Shown here: positions 51,529 through 60,280 of the stretch, one piece after another
Layout of the letters: each line of letters starts with the position of its first letter
How positions within the stretch are numbered: the first letter of the stretch is position 1
DNA from: Actinobacteria bacterium OV320
Lineage (GTDB): Bacteria; Actinomycetota; Actinomycetes; Streptomycetales; Streptomycetaceae
Length of the DNA: 64,000 bases
Direction: 5' to 3'
NCBI GenBank assembly: GCA_001298545.1
Contig: LJCX01000024.1
Location: 434,001-498,000, forward strand
Notes under the pieces: model-generated
Databases searched by the model: none
What the model saw: only the letters and a program-made list of their open reading frames with translations
Told to the model about the DNA's origin: nothing
Made by a program: the position numbers and the translations under genes

Positions 51529-53282
51529 CAGGATCCCGCCGGGCCGAGGTCGGGGGTGTCGGTGAAGTGGGCGTCCAGGGTGGTGGTGCCGTGCAGTTCG
51601 AGGACGACCAGTTCATTGACGCCGGGGCGCAGGGCGGGGGCCGGGACGTAGAGGGTGCGCTGCGGGCCGCGGCTCCAGTAGCGGCCGAGGTGGAACCCGT
51701 TGACCCAGGCCTGGCCCTTCGTCCAGCCGGGGAGGGCGAGGAAGGTGTCGGCGGGGGTCCGCACCTCGAACGTGCCGCGGTGCAGGGCGGGTTCGGCCGA
51801 GGTGGGGTTCTCGGCCGGGGTGAACACGGCGGTGACCGGTACGTCGTCCAGGGGCAGTGCGTGGGAGTCCCAGCCTTGCAGGGGTGTGCCGTCGAGCGTG
51901 ACCGGGCCCAGCAGGCCCTTGGGGACGCCGATGCGGGGGCCGTAGTTGACCCGGCCCATGTTCTCCACGAGCACCTCGAGCACGGCGTCGGGGCGGGGGA
52001 CGTGGACGGGCAGCGTCTCGTCGTAGCGCTCGCGTTCGAGGACGCCCGCGGGGGCGCCGTCCAGGAAGACCTGGGCGCGGTCCCCGACTCCGCCGGCGAA
52101 GTGCAGGAGGCCGGCCCCGGGGGCGGGGACGGTGGTCCGGTACAGGGTGTACCCGGAGCGTTGGTTCAGCTCGTCGGCGGAGCGGGGGTCCGTGGCGTGC
52201 ACGGGGCGGTCGGCGAGCGGGAGGAGCGGGGCGCGGTGGGTCAACCGGACCGTGGCCGGGGGGAGTTTGGGCGACGGGGCGGGCACCGGCTCGTCCGGGA
52301 CCGGGGCGTGGCGGGCGATGACCTCACGGAAGGCGTGGTACTTCGGGCCCGGGTCGCCGCTCTCGGTGAGCGGGGCGTCGTAGTCGTAGGAGGTGACCGT
52401 GGGCACGTAGGCGTGGTGGTGATTGGCGCCGTTGGTGTAACCGAAGTTGGTGCCGCCGTGGAACATGTAGATGTTGACGGAGGCGCCCGCCGAGAGGAGC
52501 CGGTCGAGGTCGGCGGCGGCGTCCTCGGCGTCCCGTCCGTGGTGCGGACCGCCCCAGTGGTCGAACCAGCCGATCCAGAACTCCCCGCACATCAGGGGGC
52601 CTTCGGGCTGTGCCTCGCGGAGCCGCCGGAGGGACTGGTCCACGCGGCTGCCGAACGTGCCGGTGGCGAGGACACCGGGCAGCACGCCGTTCTTGAGGTG
52701 ATCGCCGTCGGTCTGGTCGCAGGTGAAGAGGAGCTCCTCGACGCCGCGTGAGCGGAGCGAGTGCTCGAGGTGCTTGAGATAGGCGATGTCGTCGCCGTAG
52801 GCGCCGTACTCGTTCTCCACCTGTACGGCGATGACCGGGCCGCCCGACGCCGCCATGTACGGCAGGAGCGGTGGGAGGAGGAGGTCCAGGTAGCGGTCGA
52901 CGACGTCCGTGAAGCGGGGGTCGCTGGTGCGCAGGCGGATGTCGGGGTCGGTGGTGAGCCAGTGCGGCAGACCGCCGCCGTCCCACTCGGCGCAGATGAA
53001 GGGGCCGGGGCGGAGGAGGACGCGCAGGCCCTCCGCGGCGGCCAGCCGCAGGAAGCGGGGCAGGTCGAGGAGCCCGTCGAGGACGAGGGTGCCGGGTTCG
53101 GGCTGATGGAAGTTCCACGGGATGTACGTCTCGACGGTGTTCAGGCCCATGAGGCGGGCCTTGCGCAGCCGGTCGGTCCACTGGTCGGGGTGGACGCGGA
53201 AGTAGTGCAGGGCGCCGGAGAGGATGCGGAACGGTTCGCCGTCGAGGAGGAAACCGTCGGAGGTCGTGGTCAGGGCTGGCAT
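51528..53282 (-). CDS. Glycoside hydrolase family 35 beta-galactosidase
   Basis: 584 residues, intracellular. Classical GH35 motifs: ILSGALHYFRVHPDQWTDRL, LRPGPFICAEWDGGGLPHWL, acid/base Glu in AVQVENEYGAYGDD and nucleophile Glu in GEFWIGWFDHWGG. C-terminal jelly-roll domains with LPGWTKGQAWVNGFHLGRYW. ATG at 53282. Translationally coupled to the longer GH35 gene. Confidence 0.95.
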   Translation of the reverse strand: MPALTTTSDGFLLDGEPFRILSGALHYFRVHPDQWTDRLRKARLMGLNTVETYIPWNFHQPEPGTLVLDGLLDLPRFLRLAAAEGLRVLLRPGPFICAEWDGGGLPHWLTTDPDIRLRTSDPRFTDVVDRYLDLLLPPLLPYMAASGGPVIAVQVENEYGAYGDDIAYLKHLEHSLRSRGVEELLFTCDQTDGDHLKNGVLPGVLATGTFGSRVDQSLRRLREAQPEGPLMCGEFWIGWFDHWGGPHHGRDAEDAAADLDRLLSAGASVNIYMFHGGTNFGYTNGANHHHAYVPTVTSYDYDAPLTESGDPGPKYHAFREVIARHAPVPDEPVPAPSPKLPPATVRLTHRAPLLPLADRPVHATDPRSADELNQRSGYTLYRTTVPAPGAGLLHFAGGVGDRAQVFLDGAPAGVLERERYDETLPVHVPRPDAVLEVLVENMGRVNYGPRIGVPKGLLGPVTLDGTPLQGWDSHALPLDDVPVTAVFTPAENPTSAEPALHRGTFEVRTPADTFLALPGWTKGQAWVNGFHLGRYWSRGPQRTLYVPAPALRPGVNELVVLELHGTTTLDAHFTDTPDLGPAGS

Positions 53283-53604
53283 GCGGGTCCCTTCGTCGAA
53301 ACGGACGTGCGGGTGCGGTCTCGTGCACGTACTCGTGCTCGTGCTCTTGCTTGGTCTCGTGCTTGGTCGCGGTCTCGTGCTCGGTCTCGTGCTTGGTCTC
53401 GGTCGCGGTCTCGTGCTTGGTCTCGTGCTCGGTCTCGTGCTCGTGCTTGTGCTTTGGGGTGCCTGCTCGTCGGGGCGGACGTGCGGGTGCGTGGGTGTGC
53501 TTCGGGATGCCCGCGGGTCGGCGACGGGCTCGGCCGCACCGCCCCGGGCCGGCGGTGCCGCGTGGCGGCCGGGAGCGGCGGGGCGGCCGGGAGCGGCGGG
53601 GCGG
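53283..53604. other. Intergenic region between the MFS and GH35 genes
   Basis: About 320 bp; mostly the 12-bp tandem repeat, then a G/C-rich stretch with short inverted repeats near 53535-53600 that may weaken read-through from the transporter gene. Confidence 0.5.
53330..53458. repeat. 12-bp tandem repeat in the sugar operon leader
   Basis: Roughly ten imperfect units of GGTCTCGTGCTT/CG. It lies in the untranslated gap between the transporter and the first GH35 gene. Confidence 0.8.
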
Positions 53605-54975
53605 TCACCGCGCGGGCTTCGGGCGGGTCGCTCGGGTCAGCCAGAGGGTGGCCGCGAGGCAGACGGCGGAGACGGCGGCGAGGAGGAGCGGGACCGCTCG
53701 GACGCCGGACCACTCGATGACCTTGCCCAGTGCCGGGCCCGCCGCGACGCCGCCCATCATGGACGCGGCGATGACGACCGCGCCGGCCCGGCGGGCGTGC
53801 GGGGCGGCCCGGTGCAGCCACGGCAGTCCGGTGGGGAAGATCGGTGCGATGAAGAGGCCCACGCCCGCGTAGGCGAAGGGCGCCAGATCCGGTACGGCCG
53901 CCAGCAGGAGGCAGCCGGTCATGCCCGCGCAGGAGACCGTGATGATGGTCTGGGCGGAGAAGCGCAGTGCGATCGGGGCGGCCAGGAATCGGCCGACGGT
54001 CATCATCAGCCAGTACACGGAGGTCGCGGTGGCCGCGACGCCGGCGCCGTGCCCGACGGTCTCCAGGTGCGTGGGCTCCCAGCCACCGACACCCGCCTCG
54101 ATGCCGACGTGCAGGACGTAGAGGGTGACGAAGACGGCGAGGACGGACCGCAGGGCGCGGTCGGCCGGCGCGGACGCCCCGGTGGACGTGGGGCGCCCCG
54201 GGGGCTGCGGTGACCGTGGGGGGCTGTCGCGTACTCCGCGCAGACAGAACAGCAGGGGCAGGTTGGCGAGCGCGAAGACCAGGAAGACGACGGGGTAGTG
54301 CTCGGCGCCCACCACCGCGATCAGGACCGGGCCGAGGATCGCGCCGATGCCGAAGTGGGCGTTGAGGACGTTGAGCATCGCGGTCGAACGCTGGCCGAAG
54401 CCGACCGCGAAAAGCTGGTTGAGGCCGTAGTCGATTCCGCCGAAGCCGAAGCCCGCGAGGAGCGCGGCGGTGAGGGCGAGCGGCCAGTTCGGCGCGACCG
54501 CGAAGCCTGCCGAACCGACGGCCATCAGCAGATACGAGGCGGCCAGGATCCGCCGGTTGCCGATACGGCCGTACAGCCGGTCGAAGAGGAGGACTCCCCC
54601 GGCCCCGCCGACGAAGTGCGCGCTGAGCCCGAGGCCCGCCATGGAGGGCGAGAGCCCGAACTCCTCGCGCAGGCCCGGGATCGCGGGGCCGTAGAACGCC
54701 TGGAGAGCGCCGATGAGCATGAAGCCGACGCAGGAGGCGACCACGGCGGACGGGGTGAAGACGGGAGCGGAATCAGGGGCCGGGACGGGGACGGGGACGG
54801 GGACGGGGACGGGGGCGGGGGCGGTACTGGTGCCGACGCTGGTACTGGTGACGTGGGCCGTGCCGTCGGTCGCGTCGTGGGTTCTGTCGTCGGTCGGGCC
54901 GTGGGTCGTGCCGACGGTGGAGTCCGGCGTGGGTGGGCCGGCCGGGGCGCGCTGCGCCGTGGGGTGGTCGGTCAC
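53605..54975 (-). CDS. MFS transporter, probable sugar permease
   Basis: 456 residues. The first 85 residues are Thr/Pro-rich and contain a (Pro-Val)n run from GGGGAC hexamers. Twelve membrane segments follow, with the MFS loop RLYGRIGNRRI. The GTG at 54975 has GGGAG upstream. First gene of the sugar operon. FucP/NanT-like features are not clear, so substrate is inferred from the two beta-galactosidases: a galactoside. Confidence 0.85.
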   Translation of the reverse strand: MTDHPTAQRAPAGPPTPDSTVGTTHGPTDDRTHDATDGTAHVTSTSVGTSTAPAPVPVPVPVPVPAPDSAPVFTPSAVVASCVGFMLIGALQAFYGPAIPGLREEFGLSPSMAGLGLSAHFVGGAGGVLLFDRLYGRIGNRRILAASYLLMAVGSAGFAVAPNWPLALTAALLAGFGFGGIDYGLNQLFAVGFGQRSTAMLNVLNAHFGIGAILGPVLIAVVGAEHYPVVFLVFALANLPLLFCLRGVRDSPPRSPQPPGRPTSTGASAPADRALRSVLAVFVTLYVLHVGIEAGVGGWEPTHLETVGHGAGVAATATSVYWLMMTVGRFLAAPIALRFSAQTIITVSCAGMTGCLLLAAVPDLAPFAYAGVGLFIAPIFPTGLPWLHRAAPHARRAGAVVIAASMMGGVAAGPALGKVIEWSGVRAVPLLLAAVSAVCLAATLWLTRATRPKPAR

Positions 54976-55041
54976 GCGGACTCCCGAGGGCGGACGGCCC
55001 ACCTCTGCGTGGGCGTGCGGTTGGTGCTCCGACGGACAACG

Positions 55042-55057
55042 ATGTTACCGGTAACAT
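55042..55057. promoter_or_regulatory. LacI-type operator upstream of the sugar operon
   Basis: ATGTTACCGGTAACAT, a perfect 16-bp palindrome with the central CG of LacI sites, 66 bp before the MFS start. Best candidate target of the LacI protein at 47909. Confidence 0.85.
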
Positions 55058-55207
55058 GCGGACCGTCAAGATGCCTGACGCGTAGTCGGTGCTCTGGGAC
55101 TCCGGGTCTCCGGCCTTCGGGTGGGAGCGGGCCGGACGGTGTCGTCCCGGGTACGGCTTGGTTGCGACAAGGACTAGTCGCCGCAGGGAAGTTGGGGGGC
55201 GGGCAGC

Positions 55208-56770
55208 ATGCGACGTATGAGCCGAGACCGGTATGTCGACTTCCTGCGGGCGTGGGCGATCCTGCTCGTCGTGCTGGGCCACTGGCTGATCACCGGGCTG
55301 ATCCGGCATCCGGACGGCGAGATCACCGCCCCGGAGCTGCTGGCGACCGTGCCCTGGACGCAGTGGCTGACCCTGGGCTTCCAGATCATGCCGTTGTTCT
55401 TCCTCGCCGGTGGACATGCCGCCGCGGGCTCCTGGGCGCGGGCCCGGGCCGCCGGCGGGAGCGCCGCGGGATGGGTGGGACAGCGTGCCGTGCGGCTGCT
55501 GCTGCCCACGGCCGTGTACAGCGGCCTCGTGCTGCTCGCCGTCGGCGTGTGCTCCGCGCTCGGCGTGGAACGCGCCACCCTCGCGCTGGTGGGGTGGGCG
55601 ATGGCCATGCAGTTCTGGTTCCTGCCGGTGTATCTGCTGCTCAGCGCCCTGACGCCGATGCTGTACGCCCTTCATGAACGGTGGGGCCTGCGCGTCCCTG
55701 TGGGCATGGGTGTGGTGGGGCTCGGTGTCGGCATGCTCGTAGCGGCGGGCGACGCGTCCTCGCGCGGCTCGGCCGTCGAGGCGATCGGGGCGCTCAACTA
55801 CCTGCTCGTGTGGGGCGTCGTCTACCAGCTCGGTCTCTGCTGGCGGGACGGGCTGCTGGGCGGCGACGGGGAGACGGCGCCGCGGGCGCGGGGACGGGCG
55901 GTGGCCCTCGCGGTGGGGGGCGGGGCGGGGTTCGCCCTGCTCGTGGGGCCCGGGCCGTTTCCCGTCAGCCTGATCCTGGTGACCGGGGAGGAACTGAGCA
56001 ACACCAATCCCCCGTCGGCGGCCATGCTGGCGTGGAGCCTGGCTCAGGTCGGGGTGGCGCTGCTGATCGCACCGGTCGTGCGACGGGCGCTGGAGCGGGC
56101 CCGGGTGCGGCGGGCGGTGCGGGTACTGGGGGCCGGCAGCATGGCGCTCTACCTCTGGCACATGCTGCCGGTGCTGATCGTCGCCGCCGCCTTCTATCTG
56201 ACCGGCCTCGCCCCCGAACCCCGCTACGGCTCGACGGGCTGGTGGGCATTGCGGGTGCCGTGGCTGCTGGTGCTGGGCATCGTCCTGGTGGGGGTGGTGC
56301 GGGCGTTGCGGCCGGTGGAGCGGGCGCTGGCCTCCGTGGAGGTGCGCGTGCGGCCCGGCGCGGGGATCCGGGGGGCGGCGGCCTGGCGGATGTGGGCCGG
56401 GCTCGGTGTGAGCGTCTGGGCGCTGACGTATTTCGCGGGGCACGGGTTCGCGTACGGCGGCGAGTTCCCGGTGCGTCCGGCCGTGGGGCTGGCACTGGGC
56501 GTGGTCACGCTGTGCGCGGCCTTCCCCCGCCGGGACGACGGGGACGACGGAAGCGAGGGGAACAACGGGAGCGACGCGGACGACAACGACGGCGGCGCCG
56601 AGGCCCAGGAGTCAGGGCGAGCAGGGCGGTCGGGGCAGACGCAGCCGTCGGGGCGGGTGCAGCCGTCGGGGCAGGTGCAGTCGTCGGGGCGGGCCCGCCG
56701 GGGTCGAGGGGTGCCGGAAGAGGCTGCCCGGCTTGAACGATCCCCCGCCAAAAGGGAGACCCGCAGATGA
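55208..56770 (+). CDS. Acyltransferase 3 family membrane protein
   Basis: 520 residues, about ten membrane helices. Family signatures: RDRYVDFLRAWAILLVVLGHW, QIMPLFFLAGGHAAAGSW and MALYLWHMLPVLIVA. Such enzymes put acetyl or other acyl groups on sugars, lipids or antibiotics at the membrane. The last 90 residues are a low-complexity, acidic then Ser/Gly/Gln-rich tail. Start could be ATG at 55208 or 55217. Divergent from the sugar operon; no evidence that it shares its regulation. Confidence 0.85.
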   Translation: MRRMSRDRYVDFLRAWAILLVVLGHWLITGLIRHPDGEITAPELLATVPWTQWLTLGFQIMPLFFLAGGHAAAGSWARARAAGGSAAGWVGQRAVRLLLPTAVYSGLVLLAVGVCSALGVERATLALVGWAMAMQFWFLPVYLLLSALTPMLYALHERWGLRVPVGMGVVGLGVGMLVAAGDASSRGSAVEAIGALNYLLVWGVVYQLGLCWRDGLLGGDGETAPRARGRAVALAVGGGAGFALLVGPGPFPVSLILVTGEELSNTNPPSAAMLAWSLAQVGVALLIAPVVRRALERARVRRAVRVLGAGSMALYLWHMLPVLIVAAAFYLTGLAPEPRYGSTGWWALRVPWLLVLGIVLVGVVRALRPVERALASVEVRVRPGAGIRGAAAWRMWAGLGVSVWALTYFAGHGFAYGGEFPVRPAVGLALGVVTLCAAFPRRDDGDDGSEGNNGSDADDNDGGAEAQESGRAGRSGQTQPSGRVQPSGQVQSSGRARRGRGVPEEAARLERSPAKRETRR

Positions 56771-56939
56771 GGGCGTGAGGTCGGTGAGGCGAGTGAGACG
56801 GAGGAGTTGGGGGGCGAGGTGATGGGGGGTGAAGTGGTGCGGGGCTGAAGTAGTGCCTGAGGCAGGTACCGCCCGGGGGGAAGGTACCGCCCGCTGGGAA
56901 GGTGGGAGGGGCTGAGATGGGGGTGGGTTTCGGGCGGGG

Positions 56940-58091
56940 TCAGGCCGTGCGCTTGCGGGCCGTCGTCGTCTTCTTCGCAGCCGACTTCTTCGTCGTCCCC
57001 TTCGCCGTCGTCCCCTTGTCCGTCGTCGTCTTCTTCGCGGCGGCCTTCTTGGCCGTGCTCTTCGTCGTCGCCGTGTTCTTCGACGCCGTTGCCTTCTTCG
57101 CCGGCTGCGTCGACCTCGCCGTCTTCGACGTCGACTTCCTCGGCGCCGCGGTGGTCTTCTTCGCCGTCGCCGTCGAGGTCGACGCCTTGCCCCCCGTCCC
57201 CTTGGGCGCGGCACGGGCCGACCTGCGCTGCGAGAGATGTCTGACCTCGGCCGCCGACTCCGACTCCCGGTCCGCCTCCTCCGTTTCCTTCTCCGAAGTG
57301 GCCTCCGGCTCCTCGCCTCGCGACTGCTTCGCCGCCCGCACGCTCTTCTCCAGGGCCGCCATCAGGTCCAGCACCTTGCCGCTGGACGGCGCGGACGGGG
57401 CCTCGGGGGGTGTCTCGCCGGCCGCCTTCGCCGCCACGACCTCCTCCACCGCCTCGCGGTACTCGTCGTGCAGGTCCTCCAGATCGACCTCGCCGAGGGT
57501 GTCCATCAGGGCGTCCGCGAGGTCGAGTTCCTTGTCGCGGACGGTGACCGAGGTGTCCGGGGCCACGCCTTCCGGCGCGCGGACCTCGTCCGGCCAGAGC
57601 AGACCGTGCATGGCGATCGCCTCGCCGACCACGCGGAGCATGCCGAGCCGCTCACGGCCGCGCAGGGCGTACTTCGCGATCGCCACCTTGTGACTGCGCT
57701 TCAGTGCCTCCCGGAGCAGCGTGTACGGCTTGGCCGCCGGGGCGCCGCCCGCCTGGAGGTAGTAGGCGGCGTCCATCTGGAGCGGGTCGATCCGGTCGGC
57801 CGGGACGAAGGCCACGATCTCGATGGTCTTGGCGGTCGGGAGCGGCAGATGGGACAGGTCCTCGTCGGTGATCGGGATGATCGTGCCGTCCGCGTCCTCG
57901 TACCCCTTGCCGATCTCCGCCGAGCTCACCTCGCGGTCCTCCAGCTCGCAGACCTTGCGGTAGCGGATGCGGCCGCCGTCCTCCGTGTGGATCTGGCGGA
58001 AGGAGATCGAGTGGCTCTCGGTGGCGTTCACCAGCTTGATCGGGATGCTGACGAGCCCGAAGGAGATGGCGCCGTTCCAAATGGATCTCAC
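56940..58091 (-). CDS. ku: Non-homologous end-joining protein Ku
   Basis: 383 residues. Ku core domain: MRSIWNGAISFGLVSIPIKL, LHTEDGG-like HTEDGGRIRYRKVCELEDREV, GAPAAKPYTLLREAL. It forms a homodimeric ring on DNA ends and recruits LigD-type enzymes. The C-terminal 120 residues are a Lys/Ala/Thr-rich tail (KKTTTDKGTTAKGTTKKSAA), as in long streptomycete Ku proteins, likely for extra DNA binding. Divergent from the polymerase gene, 55 bp apart. Confidence 0.95.
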   Translation of the reverse strand: MRSIWNGAISFGLVSIPIKLVNATESHSISFRQIHTEDGGRIRYRKVCELEDREVSSAEIGKGYEDADGTIIPITDEDLSHLPLPTAKTIEIVAFVPADRIDPLQMDAAYYLQAGGAPAAKPYTLLREALKRSHKVAIAKYALRGRERLGMLRVVGEAIAMHGLLWPDEVRAPEGVAPDTSVTVRDKELDLADALMDTLGEVDLEDLHDEYREAVEEVVAAKAAGETPPEAPSAPSSGKVLDLMAALEKSVRAAKQSRGEEPEATSEKETEEADRESESAAEVRHLSQRRSARAAPKGTGGKASTSTATAKKTTAAPRKSTSKTARSTQPAKKATASKNTATTKSTAKKAAAKKTTTDKGTTAKGTTKKSAAKKTTTARKRTA

Positions 58092-58146
58092 GTGCAGCGC
58101 CCTCCTGGATGAGCCTTATGTGACGATTTCATGTGATTCTCATCGT

Positions 58147-59028
58147 ATGACGCCGATCACGGAGGTGGAGGGGAGACGGCTCGCGCTCAGCAATCTGGAG
58201 AAGGTGCTGTATCCGGCGACCGGCTTCACCAAGGGCGAGGTGCTGCACTACTACGCGACCGTCGCCGACGCCCTGCTCCCCCATCTGCGCGACCGGCCGC
58301 TGTCCTTCCTGCGCTACCCGGACGGGCCCGACGGGCAGATCTTCTTCGCCAAGAACGTGCCGCCGGGGACGCCCGAATGGGTCACCACCGCCGAGGTGCC
58401 CCGGTCGGAGGGGCCCGCCCGGATGGTGGTCGTACAGGATCTGGCGAGTCTGGTCTGGGCGGCGAACCTCGTCACGGAGTTCCATACGCCCCAGTGGGTG
58501 ATCCAGGATCCTCAGACCGCCGACCGGCTCGTCCTCGACCTCGATCCCGGCACTCCCGCGACCGTCGTCGAGTGCTGCGAGGTCGCGGTGTGGCTGCGGG
58601 AGCGGCTCGCCGCGGACGGGATCGAGGCGTTGCCGAAGACGTCCGGGTCGAAGGGGCTGCATCTGCTGGCGGCGGTGCGGGGTGCCTCCTCCGAACGGGT
58701 CACGGAGTACGCGAAGCAGCTGGCCGTGGAGGCGGAGCGGGCGATGCCCCGGCTGGTTCTGCACCGGATGACGCGGAGTCTGCGGCCGGGGAAGGTGTTC
58801 GTGGACTGGAGTCAGAACGCGGCGCGGAAGACGACCGCGACGCCGTACACCTTGCGGGCGCGGGCCGAGCCGACCGTGTCGGCGCCGGTCACCTGGGAGG
58901 AGGTCGAGGAGTGCCGGTCCGCCGGGACGCTCACGTTCGTGGCCTCCGACATCGCTCCGCGGGTTCAGGACTTCGGGGATCTGCTGGCGCCGCTGCTCGA
59001 TGCGGGGCGAGCGGGGGCGGTGCCGTGA
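58147..59028 (+). CDS. ligD: LigD-type NHEJ polymerase/primase
   Basis: 293 residues: the polymerase (PolDom) module of LigD as a single protein. It has LTNLEKVLYP-type LALSNLEKVLYPATGFTKGE, RDRPLSFLRYPDG, the catalytic pair LVLDLDPG, PKTSGSKGLHLL and VFVDWSQN. It fills gaps and adds nucleotides during end joining. No ligase domain is fused, so an ATP-dependent ligase must be encoded elsewhere. ATG at 58147; the frame is open upstream over the Ku start. Faces away from ku and probably shares its control. Confidence 0.94.
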   Translation: MTPITEVEGRRLALSNLEKVLYPATGFTKGEVLHYYATVADALLPHLRDRPLSFLRYPDGPDGQIFFAKNVPPGTPEWVTTAEVPRSEGPARMVVVQDLASLVWAANLVTEFHTPQWVIQDPQTADRLVLDLDPGTPATVVECCEVAVWLRERLAADGIEALPKTSGSKGLHLLAAVRGASSERVTEYAKQLAVEAERAMPRLVLHRMTRSLRPGKVFVDWSQNAARKTTATPYTLRARAEPTVSAPVTWEEVEECRSAGTLTFVASDIAPRVQDFGDLLAPLLDAGRAGAVP

Positions 59029-59102
59029 TCGGGCCCTCCGGCCCGTTCTCTCCCCGCCCGGCCGACACCGGCATCATTCCCGCCCGGCCGACACGCTTCG
59101 CT

Positions 59103-59227
59103 CCCGCCCGGCCGGCGCGGGCTTCGTTCCCGCCCGGCCGGCGCGGGCTTCGTTCCCGCCCGGCCGGCGCGGGCTTCGTTCCCGCCCGGCCGGCGCGGGC
59201 TTCGTTCCCGCCCGGCCGGCGCGGGCT
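59103..59227. repeat. 26-bp tandem repeat
   Basis: About 4.5 copies of GCGGGCTTCGTTCCCGCCCG + GCCGGC with very few changes; each unit can form a small hairpin. Begins as a diverged copy from about 59075. Confidence 0.9.
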
Positions 59228-59254
59228 TGGTTCTCGCCCCCGCCGCCCCTACCC

Positions 59255-59337
59255 GTCCCACCCCTGGGGGCCGCGCCCCCAGACCCCCGCTTCGGCCCTG
59301 AACGGGCCTCGTCCTCAAACGCCGGACGGGCTGAAGA
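59255..59337. repeat. Dispersed-repeat-like block with terminator hairpin
   Basis: Contains TGGGGGC-CGC-GCCCCCA (59265-59281), a probable bidirectional terminator, followed by CCCGCTTCGGCCCTGAACGG and TCAAACGCCGGACGGGCTGA. I recognise this wording as a sequence repeated many times between genes of streptomycetes. Confidence 0.7.
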
Positions 59338-60141
59338 TCACACCCTCGCCCACGTCCCCCGGTCGCGGGCCATCGCGTGCAGGGCTTCCACGTCCGCCGG
59401 CTTCAGTACGCCGCCGAGACGGGTCAGGTCGGTGAGCTCGGTGTCGGTCAGGACGCGGACCTCGCGCGGCGGGACGGTGACGGAGACGCCGGTCGGGCCG
59501 ACCAGGGCCAGCACCGGGCGGACCTCGGCCGTCAGGGCGTAGGACGCGCGGTCGGCGTCGGCGCGTACCCGGCGCAGCAGCGGCTGCGGGTCCCGGCGGC
59601 CCAGGCCGACCAGGGGGTCGGAGATCCGGACCCGCTGCTTACGGGCGTACAGCGTGTGGACCGCGAACAGGCCGGCCGGGCCGATGGCCAGGTGGTGGAC
59701 GCGGTCCCCGCCGGGGAGGGGCAACGAGTGCAGGGTGTGCCAGCCGGCGCCGTCCAGACGGTCCAGGGCCACGCCGACGGTCTGCTCGGCCGCCAGGGCA
59801 CGGCGGCGCGGATCGGCTCGGAGGCGGTGGGCGGTACCCGGATCGCGGTCCAGGTCGATCAGAAGGGCCTCGCCGGGGCGGTTGGGGGCCAGGTCGTCGT
59901 CCGGGTGGAGGGAGAGCCGGGCCAGCTCCGCGGGTGTGGGGACCGGGGGCGGGCCGACCGTGACCGGGCCGGTGATGAAGGGGCCGAGGGCCTCCAGGAC
60001 GTCCTCCCTGCGGCTCTCGCCGATCAGGTTGACCCTGGCCGCCTCACGGTCGTACCAGGCGATGTTCCTGCCGTCCGTGAGACATACGTAGAGCCGCTCC
60101 TGGCCATGCCGCCAGGTCGGTATGACGCGCAGTCCGTCCAT
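59338..60141 (-). CDS. NERD-domain protein (chromosomal relative of the element's protein)
   Basis: 267 residues. N-terminal domain with VIPTWRHGQERLYVCLTDGRNIAWYDREAARVNLI in parts, then PDDDLAPNRPGEALL (compare PADDLSTNRPGESL in the element's protein) and the NERD region LAAEQTVGVALDRLDGAGWHTLHSLPLPGGDRVHHLAIGPAGLF. The acidic Asp of DVDH is His here (RVHHLAIG), so the nuclease site may be lost. ATG at 60141. Divergent from the phosphatase gene. Confidence 0.82.
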   Translation of the reverse strand: MDGLRVIPTWRHGQERLYVCLTDGRNIAWYDREAARVNLIGESRREDVLEALGPFITGPVTVGPPPVPTPAELARLSLHPDDDLAPNRPGEALLIDLDRDPGTAHRLRADPRRRALAAEQTVGVALDRLDGAGWHTLHSLPLPGGDRVHHLAIGPAGLFAVHTLYARKQRVRISDPLVGLGRRDPQPLLRRVRADADRASYALTAEVRPVLALVGPTGVSVTVPPREVRVLTDTELTDLTRLGGVLKPADVEALHAMARDRGTWARV

Positions 60142-60280
60142 GCACCATCACCCCACGACCATGGGAACAGCAGGGGCGCTCCGGGGCAAGAAGGCGGTTA
60201 CCTTCGAGGGGAGTTGGGCAGGCACTGAGCAGCGGTCTGGAGAGGCGCCGTGACCGGGCAGCGCGTTTGGGGAGGCGCCG

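Larger units (their letters stand above)
59029..59337. other. Intergenic repeat region between convergent genes
   Basis: About 310 bp, occupied by the 26-bp tandem repeat and the hairpin-containing dispersed-repeat-like block (59255-59337). Confidence 0.6.

Noticed and set aside
49138..51651. An 837-codon plus-strand open frame opposite the long GH35 gene
   Set aside because: Gly/Val/Arg-rich antisense shadow; GH35 motifs on the other strand are decisive.
59103..59227. CRISPR-like array
   Set aside because: Plain 26-bp tandem repeat without spacers.
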